Shown here: positions 52,601-60,252 of the stretch, one piece after another | Layout of the letters: each line of letters starts with the position of its first letter | How positions within the stretch are numbered: the first letter of the stretch is position 1 | DNA from: Amycolatopsis eburnea | GTDB taxonomy: Bacteria > Actinomycetota > Actinomycetes > Mycobacteriales > Pseudonocardiaceae | Length of the DNA: 64,000 bases | Direction of reading: 5' to 3' | Assembly: GCF_003937945.1 (NCBI RefSeq) | Contig: NZ_RSEC01000061.1 | Span: forward strand, 186,001 to 250,000 | Notes under the pieces: generated by a model | What the model was told of the DNA's origin: nothing | The model's input: only the letters and a program-made list of their open reading frames with translations | The model's database searches: none | Position numbers and translations under genes: made by a program

Positions 52601-54880
52601 TTCCTCCAGGCCGAGGTGACCAGGATCGAGCAGGCCATCCGGAAGGAGGCCGAAGCGATCGCCGCGCGGCGGGCGTGGGACCACGCGGCATCGCCGGAAC
52701 GCCTCCACGGGTCCGCGCGCGCGGACTTGACCCAGTACGCGCAGCTCGTCCAGCGGGCGGGCAAGAACACCGGGATCTACCGCAACCAGCGCCGCGCCGA
52801 AATCCGGAAGGCGATGGATCGCTGCCGTCCTTCGGTGCCGGTGTGGATCATGCCGATCTACCGGATCGCCGAGCAGCTCCGCGTGCGCCCCGACATGTTC
52901 GACGTGGTCGTGGTGGACGAGGCTTCGCAAGCCGGGACGGAAGCGGTCTTCCTGCAGTACCTCGCCAAGAAGATCGTGGTCATCGGGGACGACAAGCAGG
53001 TTTCCCCCTCGGCGGTCGGCGTGGACCAGCAGCAGCTGCGTGACCTGGCCCGGCAGTACCTGGCCGCCGACCGGTACCGCGATACGTGGCAGGAGCCGCG
53101 TCGCAGCTTCTTCGACGAGGCGAAGATGCGCTACGGGAAGTCGATCACCCTGATCGAGCACCGGCGGTGCGTCCCCGAGATCATCGGCTTCTCCAACCGG
53201 ATCGCCTACGAGCCGGAAGGCATCCGGCTGGTCCCGGTCCGCCAGTACGGTGTCGACCGGCTCGACCCGATCAAGGCCGTCTACCTCGAAGACGGCTACG
53301 AGCGCGGCACGACGAACAAGAGCAACCCCGTCGAGGTCGAAGCGATCATCGACCAGATCGAGAAGTGCCTCGCCGATCCGGCCTACGACGGCAAGACCTT
53401 CGGAGTCGTCTCGCTGCTCGGCCCGGCCCAGGCGAAGGAGATCCAGAACAAGCTCCTCGGACGCATCTCGAAGGAGGACTGGACGAGCCGCGACTTCCGC
53501 TGCGGCGACGCGGCCGACTTCCAGGGATCCGAGCGGGACGTGATCTTCCTGTCCATGGTCGCGGCGCCGGCGCCTGGCAAGCGCATGGTTCCGCTGACGC
53601 ACGAACAGTACGTCCAGCGGTACAACGTGGCGGTTTCGCGGGCGAAGGACCAGGTCTGGGTCTTCCACTCGGTCCGCCCGGACGAACTCCCGAACCGGGA
53701 CTGCATGCGGTTCCAGCTGCTCGACTACAGCTACGGGGTGATGGCGCGGTGGCAGAACGCCGACGCCGGGGTTTCGAGCGAGGTGGTGCCGGAAGACCGG
53801 CGGGTCGAACCGTTCGATTCGCTGTTCGAACAGCGCGTGTACAACCGCATCGTCGACCGCGGCTACCTCGTGCACGCGCAGTACCCGGCCATGGGGTACC
53901 GGATCGACCTGGTCGTGATCGGCGCTCACGGGCGCCTCGCCGTCGAGTGCGACGGCGACGAATGGCACGGCCCCGAAGCCTACGACCGCGATCTCGCTAG
54001 GCAGCGCGACCTCGAGCGGTGCGGTTGGCGGTTCTTCCGGATCCCCGGCTCCGCGTTCGACGTCGATCGGGCGGAAGCCCTCGCCGGACTGTGGGAGATG
54101 CTCGAGGAAGAAGACATCCACCCTTCGGGCTGGTCGCCGGCAACGGAGGTACCGGAGGCGGAAGCCGTCGTTGCTCCAGCACCGGCGATCGTCCTCGACC
54201 CCGCCGACGAGGTGGCGGAGAGCTTCACCGGTGATCTTGAGCTCGATGTCGAGCCGGGTGCTCTGCTCGAACCGAGTCCGATCGAGCGGCCAGACCTGCC
54301 ACAAGCCGATCGGACGACCGCGAACGGTGCGCGGCTGGAGCTGAGCGAGTACGTGACCTATGCCGGTTCGTTGACGCCGGCAGCCGACGCGGGACGTGAT
54401 CAGCTGGTCGAAGGGATCCGGGCGATCGTGGCCGCCGAAGGACCGGTGCGGGGTGACCGGATCCATCGCGTGTACGTGCAATCGTCGGGTGGTCTCCGAG
54501 TCGGTTCGCAGCTGGCTCGGGTCCTCAACTCGGCGGTGAGTCTCGCGGTCCGCCGGGGTGTCCTCCTCGCCGACGATCCGCTCGGGCGTTCGGGCGTCCG
54601 TCCCGCCACCTACCGGCTGCCGGACCAGCCCTTGGTCCACGTGCGGACGCTGGGGCCGCGTGACCTGGATGACGTGCCGCCGCGCGAGCTCGCCACGGTC
54701 ATGAGGGAAATGGCCGGGCGCGAAGGCTGGGACAACGAAGAGGCGGTCTTTCGGGCCGTGTTGGCGCGGCTCGGGCTCAAGAAGCTGACGAAGAACGTGC
54801 GCCAGATCCTCGCATCGGTCGTGGGGCTGGCGCAGCAGCTCGAGGCCGAGGAGGTGGCCGCCGCGGCCGAGGATGCCTGA
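49685..54880 (+). CDS. Giant SF1 helicase fused to a PD-(D/E)XK (DUF559-like) nuclease; defence candidate
   Basis: A 1,731-residue protein of the COG1112-type superfamily 1 helicases. Residues 1-380 are an unassigned N-terminal region; Walker A GPPGTGKT is at 389-396; a coiled-coil-rich insertion of nearly 700 residues follows; Walker B VVVVDEASQ is at about 1074-1082, then motif III GDDKQVSPSA, EHRRC, and the C-terminal motifs GDAADFQGSERDVIFLS and YNVAVSRAKDQVWVF. Residues about 1380-1480 form a Vsr/DUF559-like nuclease (YRIDLVVIGAHGRLAVECDGDEWHG). The C-terminus (about 1555-1715) resembles DUF3320. Such proteins occur in anti-phage systems; here it stands alone. The ATG at 49685 follows AGGTGG. 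Confidence 0.88.
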   Translation: MSTSLVDRARRLFEFLRGAQQLRANPVRSVDTYRRDGDVLWLADLPVHPAITRLAGDAPPADAPLLSVDRVPVTLPPEPDADLARWLTEPLDDAEKTPSLRQRITDVEPEPDAEEGAAKAPAQLSLDQFPDVERKYSTWLPRWQEWAGRERVDRPARDLYARLYTVYVYAKESPEELELVAGTGCLSWQPVDGHVIKRHLLTSPASVDFDDRTGRLEARIVESGEPVQLELDMVDPSLVTAPDKIDEVRADIKAYEGPALDPVATGEFARRLVHSLDPDGEYREQDEAAVPGKFGVAAYAPALVLRRRSQQGLIEIFDTILSQLDATGEVPDGLIPLIDPDHVPTAPAATGDGAILTVDDEPFLPLPVNDRQLAVIRRVDAASQTLVQGPPGTGKTHTAAALISHLLAQGKRVLVTAHTDRALREVRDKLPDAVKPLAVAVVGSSREDMADLKVAVQEIAAAASDHDGTENARAVQRHLETVDRLRRERSAAHSKLVQAREREVLTWEHCGYQGTLSKIAQQLTAEQDQLGWLRDFSAIGPDDEAPFSTGEAQEWHGYLIDDSLRSDEPQARLRLPAVAQLPDAEQFARLVAAEGRATTADSQHTVLKEHPAFAAVRRLAPAQRAEVQSRLNRLADEADYLLGRREQWLDEALRDIRTGRADQWRARGGTIQNLIATATGFVGPLGPLTDVVVRGGDLGALVSLAGELLRFLSGGGAIKTMADGSPKIGAFAPKILKQAQPLFDNVRVDGLTPTSGPQLHTFIAWAEGSRVLAALDRAWPETIKIPLEDTLQERLQWHSVELKQLHRVLGLADELVAEEGRLRRLGLPSPDWNDLGGVREYASLTDAAAAEEAKVAAGAPLVALAQFVRETAQWSDSAECVAGLLDAVEKRDTENFARAHRTLTRLVEVRSQADRRDHLGGVLKAAAPRLYEEVAADAGDPVWARRLANFSEAWRWTAARVWVTQQEAIDVNFLQAEVTRIEQAIRKEAEAIAARRAWDHAASPERLHGSARADLTQYAQLVQRAGKNTGIYRNQRRAEIRKAMDRCRPSVPVWIMPIYRIAEQLRVRPDMFDVVVVDEASQAGTEAVFLQYLAKKIVVIGDDKQVSPSAVGVDQQQLRDLARQYLAADRYRDTWQEPRRSFFDEAKMRYGKSITLIEHRRCVPEIIGFSNRIAYEPEGIRLVPVRQYGVDRLDPIKAVYLEDGYERGTTNKSNPVEVEAIIDQIEKCLADPAYDGKTFGVVSLLGPAQAKEIQNKLLGRISKEDWTSRDFRCGDAADFQGSERDVIFLSMVAAPAPGKRMVPLTHEQYVQRYNVAVSRAKDQVWVFHSVRPDELPNRDCMRFQLLDYSYGVMARWQNADAGVSSEVVPEDRRVEPFDSLFEQRVYNRIVDRGYLVHAQYPAMGYRIDLVVIGAHGRLAVECDGDEWHGPEAYDRDLARQRDLERCGWRFFRIPGSAFDVDRAEALAGLWEMLEEEDIHPSGWSPATEVPEAEAVVAPAPAIVLDPADEVAESFTGDLELDVEPGALLEPSPIERPDLPQADRTTANGARLELSEYVTYAGSLTPAADAGRDQLVEGIRAIVAAEGPVRGDRIHRVYVQSSGGLRVGSQLARVLNSAVSLAVRRGVLLADDPLGRSGVRPATYRLPDQPLVHVRTLGPRDLDDVPPRELATVMREMAGREGWDNEEAVFRAVLARLGLKKLTKNVRQILASVVGLAQQLEAEEVAAAAEDA

Positions 54881-54888
54881 GGCCCGCC

Positions 54889-54904
54889 AGTTCGAATTTG
54901 AACT
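54889..54904. promoter_or_regulatory. Near-palindrome upstream of ribA
   Basis: AGTTCGAATTTGAACT is a 16-bp palindrome with one mismatched pair, 43 bp before the ribA start and eight bases after the helicase stop. It is unusually AT-rich for the region and may be an operator or a weak terminator. Confidence 0.4.
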
Positions 54905-54946
54905 TCGTGTAGGGTCGATCATGTGGGTGACTCCAGGGGCGACGAC

Positions 54947-55558
54947 GTGACGGCCGAGGTGCGGACGCGGGTGCGCATCCCGCTGCGGCTGCACGGCGGG
55001 CTCGAGGTGGACGCCGAAGCGGTCACCTTCCGCGGCCTCGAAGACGGTGGCGAGCACCTCGCCCTCGTGCTCGGCACGCCCGGCGCCGTCCCCCTCGTCC
55101 GCCCGCACTCCGAATGCCTGACCGGCGACGTCTTCGGGTCCGCGCGCTGCGACTGCGGGCCGCAGCTGGCCGAGGCCGTCGAACGGATCTCCGAAGCCGG
55201 TGGGTACCTGCTGTACCTGCGGCAGGAGGGCCGGGGGATCGGGCTCTACAACAAGCTCGACGCCTACGCGTTGCAGGACGGCGGCCTCGACACCTACGCC
55301 GCCAATGCCGCGCTCGGGTTGCCCGAGGATGGCCGGGATTACGCCGTCGCGGCGCAGATGCTCAAGGCGCTCGGGGCCGGCGAGGTCGATCTGCTCTCCA
55401 ACAATCCCGACAAGGCCGCGCAGTTGCGGGCTGCTGGGATTGCCGTGCGGGATCAGGTTCCCACTGGGGTTTTCGCGACTGACAGCAATGTTCGGTACTT
55501 GCGGGCGAAGGCTGAGCAGACGGGGCACACGTTGCGGCTGCCGGGGATTGCCAGTTGA
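54947..55558 (+). CDS. ribA: GTP cyclohydrolase II
   Basis: A 203-residue RibA that opens the riboflavin pathway from GTP. The zinc site is SECLTGDVFGSARCDCG, with three cysteines; the catalytic region is YLRQEGRGIGLYNKLDAYALQ, and the family motif LLSNNPDKAAQL is present. No DHBP synthase domain is fused. The GTG at 54947 is eight bases after AGGGG; an in-frame GTG at 54923 would add eight residues. It stands alone, apart from other riboflavin genes, and could supply FMN/FAD for the monooxygenases nearby or a special route. Confidence 0.9.
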   Translation: MTAEVRTRVRIPLRLHGGLEVDAEAVTFRGLEDGGEHLALVLGTPGAVPLVRPHSECLTGDVFGSARCDCGPQLAEAVERISEAGGYLLYLRQEGRGIGLYNKLDAYALQDGGLDTYAANAALGLPEDGRDYAVAAQMLKALGAGEVDLLSNNPDKAAQLRAAGIAVRDQVPTGVFATDSNVRYLRAKAEQTGHTLRLPGIAS

Positions 55559-55615
55559 TCTGTTCCACCTGATCGTGTGATGAACAGGTGTTCGTATGGT
55601 CGGTAGTCTTGGTGT

Positions 55616-56818
55616 GTGGACAGAGAAGCGGTGTGGCAAGCGGATGCGGCGGCCTTGGCCGACCGTGTTGTTTCGCTGCTCACTGTGGTGCGGTCTGCTG
55701 AGGCGGAAATCGGTGCGTTGCTGGTGGAAATCGAGTCCCGCGGCGTTATGGAGCTGTTCGGATACCGTTCCACCGCACGGCTTTATGAGCACCTCGCCGA
55801 TGTTCCGCACGCTGCCGCCAGACGCACCGTCGCTCGTGCCCAGGCCCTAAACCCCACTCACACTCCCGCGGTCGCCCCGGCCACCGGTGCCGCCGCCCGC
55901 ACCGGCTCGCTGAGTACCCCGATGATCGACACCATCGTCGAGGCCGTCTCCCGCATCCCCGCCACCCACCGCGACACCGCCGAACACGATCTCCTCACTT
56001 TCGCCGCCGACGCCGGTCACAAGCAAGTCGCCGCCCTGGGCGCGCGGATCCTGGCCCACCTCGACCCCGACGGGGTTGAACCCGACGACACCGAGCCGAC
56101 CATCCCCGCCCGGGAACTGTCGTTGCGCCGCAAACGCACCGGAACCTGGGAACTGTCCGGTCGCTTCGACGACGAAACCGGCACCCGCGCCAGCGCCCTG
56201 CTCGACGCGTTGGCCGAACGCCGCGGCGCCGACGATCTCCGCTCCCCGCAGGAACGTTACGGCGATGCTTTCTCCGATGCGGTCGACCTGGCGTTGAATT
56301 CTCCAGAGTTACCGACGCAGGCTGGGGAACGCGCCCACGTCATGGTCGCGGTCTCCCTCACCGACCTGCAATCCGGCCTCGGCACGGCCACCCTGGGCGA
56401 CACTGGCCTCATCACGGCCGCCGAAGCCCGCCTGCATGCCTGTGACTGCAAGTTGATCCCCGCTGTCCTCGGGTCCGCCAGCGAACCCCTCGACTTAGGT
56501 CGTGCCCGCCGCCTGATCTCACCCGGCTTGCGCCGGGCGTTGTTCCTGCGCGACCGAGGGTGTGCGTTCCCGGGTTGCCATCGCCCACCGCGGCATTGCC
56601 AGGGCCATCACATCCGGCACTGGGCCGAGGGCGGCCCGACCGAGCTGGCGAACCTGGTCCTGTTGTGCGGCCATCACCACCGGTTGTTGCACCGCTCCGG
56701 CTGGCAAGTCCGGATCGCCACCGACGGCCATCCGGAGTTCCTGCCACCACGGTTCCTGGACAAACGCCGAAAACCCCGGCGCAACAACATCCACCAACCC
56801 CTGCCCTTCGCAGCCTGA
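55616..56818 (+). CDS. DUF222/HNH endonuclease (13E12 family)
   Basis: A 400-residue protein of the actinobacterial 13E12 repeat family: DUF222 from about residue 10 to 270 and a C-terminal HNH nuclease, CAFPGCHRPPRHCQGHHIRHWAEGGPTELANLVLLC, with the paired cysteines and histidines. Such genes are multicopy, and in M. tuberculosis one is the attachment site of prophage phiRv1. Base composition, especially the first 200 bp, is less GC-rich than neighbours. Biological role unknown. Confidence 0.9.
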   Translation: MDREAVWQADAAALADRVVSLLTVVRSAEAEIGALLVEIESRGVMELFGYRSTARLYEHLADVPHAAARRTVARAQALNPTHTPAVAPATGAAARTGSLSTPMIDTIVEAVSRIPATHRDTAEHDLLTFAADAGHKQVAALGARILAHLDPDGVEPDDTEPTIPARELSLRRKRTGTWELSGRFDDETGTRASALLDALAERRGADDLRSPQERYGDAFSDAVDLALNSPELPTQAGERAHVMVAVSLTDLQSGLGTATLGDTGLITAAEARLHACDCKLIPAVLGSASEPLDLGRARRLISPGLRRALFLRDRGCAFPGCHRPPRHCQGHHIRHWAEGGPTELANLVLLCGHHHRLLHRSGWQVRIATDGHPEFLPPRFLDKRRKPRRNNIHQPLPFAA

Positions 56819-56828
56819 ACACGGGACA

Positions 56829-56853
56829 GGCCCGCAGCCACCGGCTACGGGCC
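56829..56853 (+). terminator. Hairpin after the HNH gene
   Basis: GGCCCGCAGCC and GGCTACGGGCC pair over 11 positions with one mismatch and a 3-base loop, ten bases after the stop codon. No T tract. Confidence 0.55.
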
Positions 56854-57121
56854 CACCCCCATGTGCTGAACTGCTGGCGCGGCCAGGGATTCACCCTCCC
56901 CCGGGGAGTCCCGCTGATCGCGGTTTCGGCCGCGGTGGATGCCCTGCGCGGTTCGGCGCCTACCCGCCTGTGGACCGTCGTCAACTGGATCGTGGACCCA
57001 GCGCCGGCTGCGCCAACTACGGCTTCCGTCGCTCACACTGGCTCGAACCGCGGGCGCGACCCCATCCGCCAACGATCCGCACCCGATCCTGACCGCGTTC
57101 GAATCACCGGCCGCCGACGCC
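56854..57121. other. Gene-free stretch between HNH and marR genes
   Basis: About 270 bases lie between the HNH hairpin and the marR stop. Open frames cross it in several phases but none has a start with a ribosome site or a recognisable product. It may contain decayed sequence from an insertion next to the 13E12 gene. No repeats or promoters could be identified. Confidence 0.4.
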
Positions 57122-57652
57122 CTACGTCAGCCGCTGTGCCGCCGCCGCGGCCGGGCCTGTCGTCAGCTTCTCCAGCAAGCCGATCAGCGTCGTCCGCTCA
57201 GACGGCGTCAGCGACGCAGCCCAAGCCTGCTCCCGCTCGTTGTGCTCCTGGTACGCCTCGGCCACCGACGCATGGCCCGCCTCCGTCAGGTCCAGCTCCA
57301 CGGCCCGACGATCACGGGGTACCGCCGAGCGGGTCACCAGCCCGTCTCGCTCCAGCGTCTTGACCAGGGCCGAGACCGCCGCCCGGCTCATGCCGGCCAG
57401 CCGGGCCACGTGGCGGGACTCCAGGGGCCCGGCCAGCCACAGCACGAACAGCACCCGGAAGCCGCCCCAGCTCCAGCCTCGGGGGCGGTGGACCGTGGAC
57501 TCCCAGTCGTAGACCAGTGCTCCCGCGAGGCGGTGCAGGGTGAGGCCGAGGCGCATCGCCACCGGGTCGGTCGCGGGGAGCTCGGCCCGCGTCTTCCCGA
57601 TCGCGTAGTCGACGAACGAGAGGTAGTCGAGGTCGGCCGGTCGGTCGGTCAT
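57122..57652 (-). CDS. MarR family transcriptional regulator
   Basis: A 176-residue MarR protein: dimer helices (DPVAMRLGLTLHRLAGALVYD), helix-turn-helix LESRHVARLAGMSRAAVSALVKTLERDGLVTRS and the wing DRRAVELDLTEAG. It is divergent from the MBL-fold/monooxygenase operon across 97 bp that contain the inverted repeat GTCAA-N4-TTGAC, and so probably represses it until an aromatic ligand binds. Confidence 0.9.
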   Translation of the reverse strand: MTDRPADLDYLSFVDYAIGKTRAELPATDPVAMRLGLTLHRLAGALVYDWESTVHRPRGWSWGGFRVLFVLWLAGPLESRHVARLAGMSRAAVSALVKTLERDGLVTRSAVPRDRRAVELDLTEAGHASVAEAYQEHNEREQAWAASLTPSERTTLIGLLEKLTTGPAAAAAQRLT

Positions 57653-57717
57653 GCGGTCAGGTTAGGCGACGAGGGGGTTCCGCGCGGCGGCGCGGCGGGC
57701 TAGCCTGAGACGAGATA

Positions 57718-57731
57718 GTCAATGCTTTGAC
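57718..57731. promoter_or_regulatory. Candidate MarR operator
   Basis: GTCAA-TGCT-TTGAC is an inverted repeat with 5-bp arms, 18 bp before the GTG of the MBL-fold gene and 65 bp from the marR start. GATAGT directly before it could be a -10 element. Confidence 0.5.
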
Positions 57732-57749
57732 GATCAAGGAGCCCTAGCC

Positions 57750-58712
57750 GTGACGAAGAAAGCGTTCGCCTCTTCGGCCGACCTGGCGGAGAAAGCGCAG
57801 ACCCTGGAAGTCCTGGACGACGGCGTCTACGCGCTGACCGCCGAGGGGGATCCCAACATCGGGGCCATCGAAGGCGAGGACTTCCTCGTCTGCTTCGAGG
57901 CGCTCGCCACGCCCGTCGCCGCCCGCGAGTGGCTCGCGAAGCTGCGCGAACACACCGACAAGCCCGTGCGCTACCTGGTGCTGAGCCACTACCACGCCGT
58001 GCGCGTGCTCGGTGCGTCCGCGTTCGACGCCGAAGTCATCGTCGCGCACGAGAACACCCGCGCGCTGGTCGCCGAACGCGGGAAGGAGGACTGGGCCAGT
58101 GAGTTCGGGCGGATGCCGCGGCTGGCCAAGGGCGCGGATTCCGTGCCGGGACTGACCTGGCCGACGCTGACCTTCTCCGACCGGCTCACCATCGACCTCG
58201 GGGGCGACCGCGGCGACCTCGTCCTGCAGTACTGCGGGCGCGGGCACACCGAAGGCGACATCGTGGCCTGGCTGCCGCGGCAGAAGATCCTCTACGCCGG
58301 TGACCTCGTGGAAGCCGAAGCCGCGCTCTACACCGGGGACGCGTTCCACCGCGACTGGGCCTCGTCCACTTTGGACCGGGTCGGCGCGTTCGGCGCCGAG
58401 ACCCTGATCGGCGGGCGGGGTGGGGTGAGCCGTGGGGCGGAGGCCGTCGAGGCCGCGATCGCGCAGACGCGGCACTTCCTGACCACCATGATCCGCGAGG
58501 TCGGCGCGGTCCGCGATGCCGGCGGCACGCTCAAGGACGCCTTCGAACGCACGCACGCGGCCCTCAACGACCAGTACGGCCACTGGCCGATCTTCGAGCA
58601 CTGCCTGCCCTTCGACGTCTCCCGGCTGTGGGACGAGCTGGGCGGCATCGAGCGGCCGGTGGTGTGGACCGCCGAACGCGACCGCGAAGTCTGGGACCAG
58701 CTCCAGGGCTAG
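57750..58712 (+). CDS. MBL-fold protein with altered metal motif
   Basis: A 320-residue metallo-beta-lactamase-fold protein. The usual HxHxDH motif is LSHYHAVRVLG: the two leading histidines stay, the Asp and third His are Val and Arg. Further ligands remain (CGRGHTEGDIV and LYAGDLVEAE). It may bind a single metal or use a different reaction. It is followed four bases later by a flavin monooxygenase, an arrangement I recall from aromatic-compound loci. The GTG start has AAGGAG eight bases upstream. Confidence 0.85.
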   Translation: MTKKAFASSADLAEKAQTLEVLDDGVYALTAEGDPNIGAIEGEDFLVCFEALATPVAAREWLAKLREHTDKPVRYLVLSHYHAVRVLGASAFDAEVIVAHENTRALVAERGKEDWASEFGRMPRLAKGADSVPGLTWPTLTFSDRLTIDLGGDRGDLVLQYCGRGHTEGDIVAWLPRQKILYAGDLVEAEAALYTGDAFHRDWASSTLDRVGAFGAETLIGGRGGVSRGAEAVEAAIAQTRHFLTTMIREVGAVRDAGGTLKDAFERTHAALNDQYGHWPIFEHCLPFDVSRLWDELGGIERPVVWTAERDREVWDQLQG

Positions 58713-58716
58713 GACG

Positions 58717-60252
58717 ATGAGAGCTGCCGTCCTCGGCAGCGGCCCGGTCGGCCAGACGGCCGCGCTGCTGCTCGCGCGCTGGGGCGTACCCGTGGTGCTC
58801 GTCGACGAGCACGAGGTGCGCGACCCCGTGGGGTCCAAGGCCATCTGCCAGCAGCGGGACACCCTGGACGTCTGGGCCTCGCTCGGCGCGGGGTGCCTCG
58901 CCGAGGAAGGGCTCACCTGGACGACCGCCCGGACGTTCCACCGCGAGACCGAGCTGTTCTCGCTGAAGCTGCCCGACGGCGGCTCCGCGCTGCCGCCGTT
59001 CGTCAACATCTCCCAAGCCCGCGTCGAAGAGGTCCTCGACGAGCTGATCGCGCGGCAGCCGCTGATCGACGTCCGGCGCGGGCACCGCGTCACCGGCGTG
59101 ACGCAGCCCGGGTGCGTCGAAATCGAGTGCGAGACGAAGGACGGGCCGCGCCGGATCGAGGCCGACTACGCGATCGCCTGCGCGGGCTCGCGGGGTGACA
59201 CCGTGCGCCGCGCCCTCGGACAGCACCTCGACGGGTTCTCCTTCCGCGACCTCTTCCTGATCTGCGACATCCGCGCCGACCTGCCGGGGTGGGCGGCCGA
59301 GCGCCGCTTCCACTTCGACCCGCCGTGGAACCCGGGCAGGCAGGTGCTCATCCACCCGTGCCCGGGCTCGCAGTTCCGCATCGACTGGCAGGTCCCGGAC
59401 GACTACGACCTCGCGGCCGAGGAAACCGGCGGCGCGCTCGACCGGCGGATCCGGGCGATCATCGGCGACCGGCCGTACGAGGTCGTCTGGCGCTCGGTGT
59501 ACCGCTTCCACACGCGGCTGGTCGACCGGATGCGCGTCGGGCGCGTGCTGCTGGCCGGGGACTGCGCGCACCTGGTCGCGCCGTTCGGGGCGCGTGGGCT
59601 CAACTCCGGCGTCGCCGACGCGGAGAACGCGGCCTGGAAGCTCGCCTGGGTCCTGCGCGGCGACGCGGGCGAGGACCTGCTCGAGAGCTACCACGCCGAG
59701 CGGCACGCGGCGGCGGCCGAGAACGCGGCCGTGACGACGGCGACGATGGACTTCCTGGTGCCGCAGGACGACGGGCAGCGCGCGCGCCGCCTCGACGTCC
59801 TCACCCGCGCGGCCGGCGATCCGGCGGTGCACGAGCAGGTCGACTCCGGACGGCTGGCCGAGCCGTTCTGGTACACCGGTTCGCCGCTGACCACGTCCGA
59901 TCCCACGCGGCCGTTCGCCGGCCGGCCACCCCGCGGGGCGCTGCCGCCGCCGGGGCCGGGAGTGCTGCTGCCGGACGTCACCGTCGGGAGTGGACGGTTG
60001 CGTGACCTGGCCCGGCAGGGGTTCCTGCTCCTGACGACCCCGGGCGTGCGGGCCGAAGGAATCCGAAGCGCCGAGATCCCCGTGGGCGGGGCGCTCGGCG
60101 CGCGTCCGGGCGAAGCCTGGCTGGTCCGCCCGGACGCCTACGTCGCCGCCGTCCTACGGGTAGGAGACCAGCGGGCTCACCTGGTGCCCGGTGTTCGCGG
60201 CGTCACCCGAGTCGTTGATGACGTGGGCGATCGTGCCCACGCCGCCGAGTGA
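58717..60252 (+). CDS. FAD-dependent aromatic monooxygenase (MhpA/PheA-like)
   Basis: A 511-residue flavoprotein hydroxylase. Motifs are the Rossmann GSGPVGQTAALLLARWGVPVVLVDE, the CAGSRGDTVRRALG region and the second FAD motif VLLAGDCAHLVAPFGARGLNSGVADAENAAWKLAW. It probably hydroxylates a phenolic substrate using NAD(P)H. It overlaps no part of the MBL gene. The last 33 codons (from 60154) lie antisense to the downstream convergent gene and end DVGDRAHAAE, unlike the family, so the true C-terminus may have been replaced. Confidence 0.85.
   Translation: MRAAVLGSGPVGQTAALLLARWGVPVVLVDEHEVRDPVGSKAICQQRDTLDVWASLGAGCLAEEGLTWTTARTFHRETELFSLKLPDGGSALPPFVNISQARVEEVLDELIARQPLIDVRRGHRVTGVTQPGCVEIECETKDGPRRIEADYAIACAGSRGDTVRRALGQHLDGFSFRDLFLICDIRADLPGWAAERRFHFDPPWNPGRQVLIHPCPGSQFRIDWQVPDDYDLAAEETGGALDRRIRAIIGDRPYEVVWRSVYRFHTRLVDRMRVGRVLLAGDCAHLVAPFGARGLNSGVADAENAAWKLAWVLRGDAGEDLLESYHAERHAAAAENAAVTTATMDFLVPQDDGQRARRLDVLTRAAGDPAVHEQVDSGRLAEPFWYTGSPLTTSDPTRPFAGRPPRGALPPPGPGVLLPDVTVGSGRLRDLARQGFLLLTTPGVRAEGIRSAEIPVGGALGARPGEAWLVRPDAYVAAVLRVGDQRAHLVPGVRGVTRVVDDVGDRAHAAE

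Noticed and set aside
49562..55810. Very long open frame on the minus strand (over 2,000 codons) opposite the helicase and ribA
   Set aside because: It is the antisense shadow caused by GC-rich third positions; the translation is Arg/Asp/Val/Leu-rich without motifs, while the plus strand encodes clear helicase and RibA motifs.
55616..56818. Transposase or homing endonuclease of a mobile element
   Set aside because: The DUF222/HNH gene has no flanking inverted repeats or target duplications that I can see; it is a chromosomal family member.
56560..57363. Plus-strand open frame after the HNH gene
   Set aside because: It overlaps the HNH and marR genes in other frames and gives a Pro/Arg/Ser-rich translation with no ribosome site.
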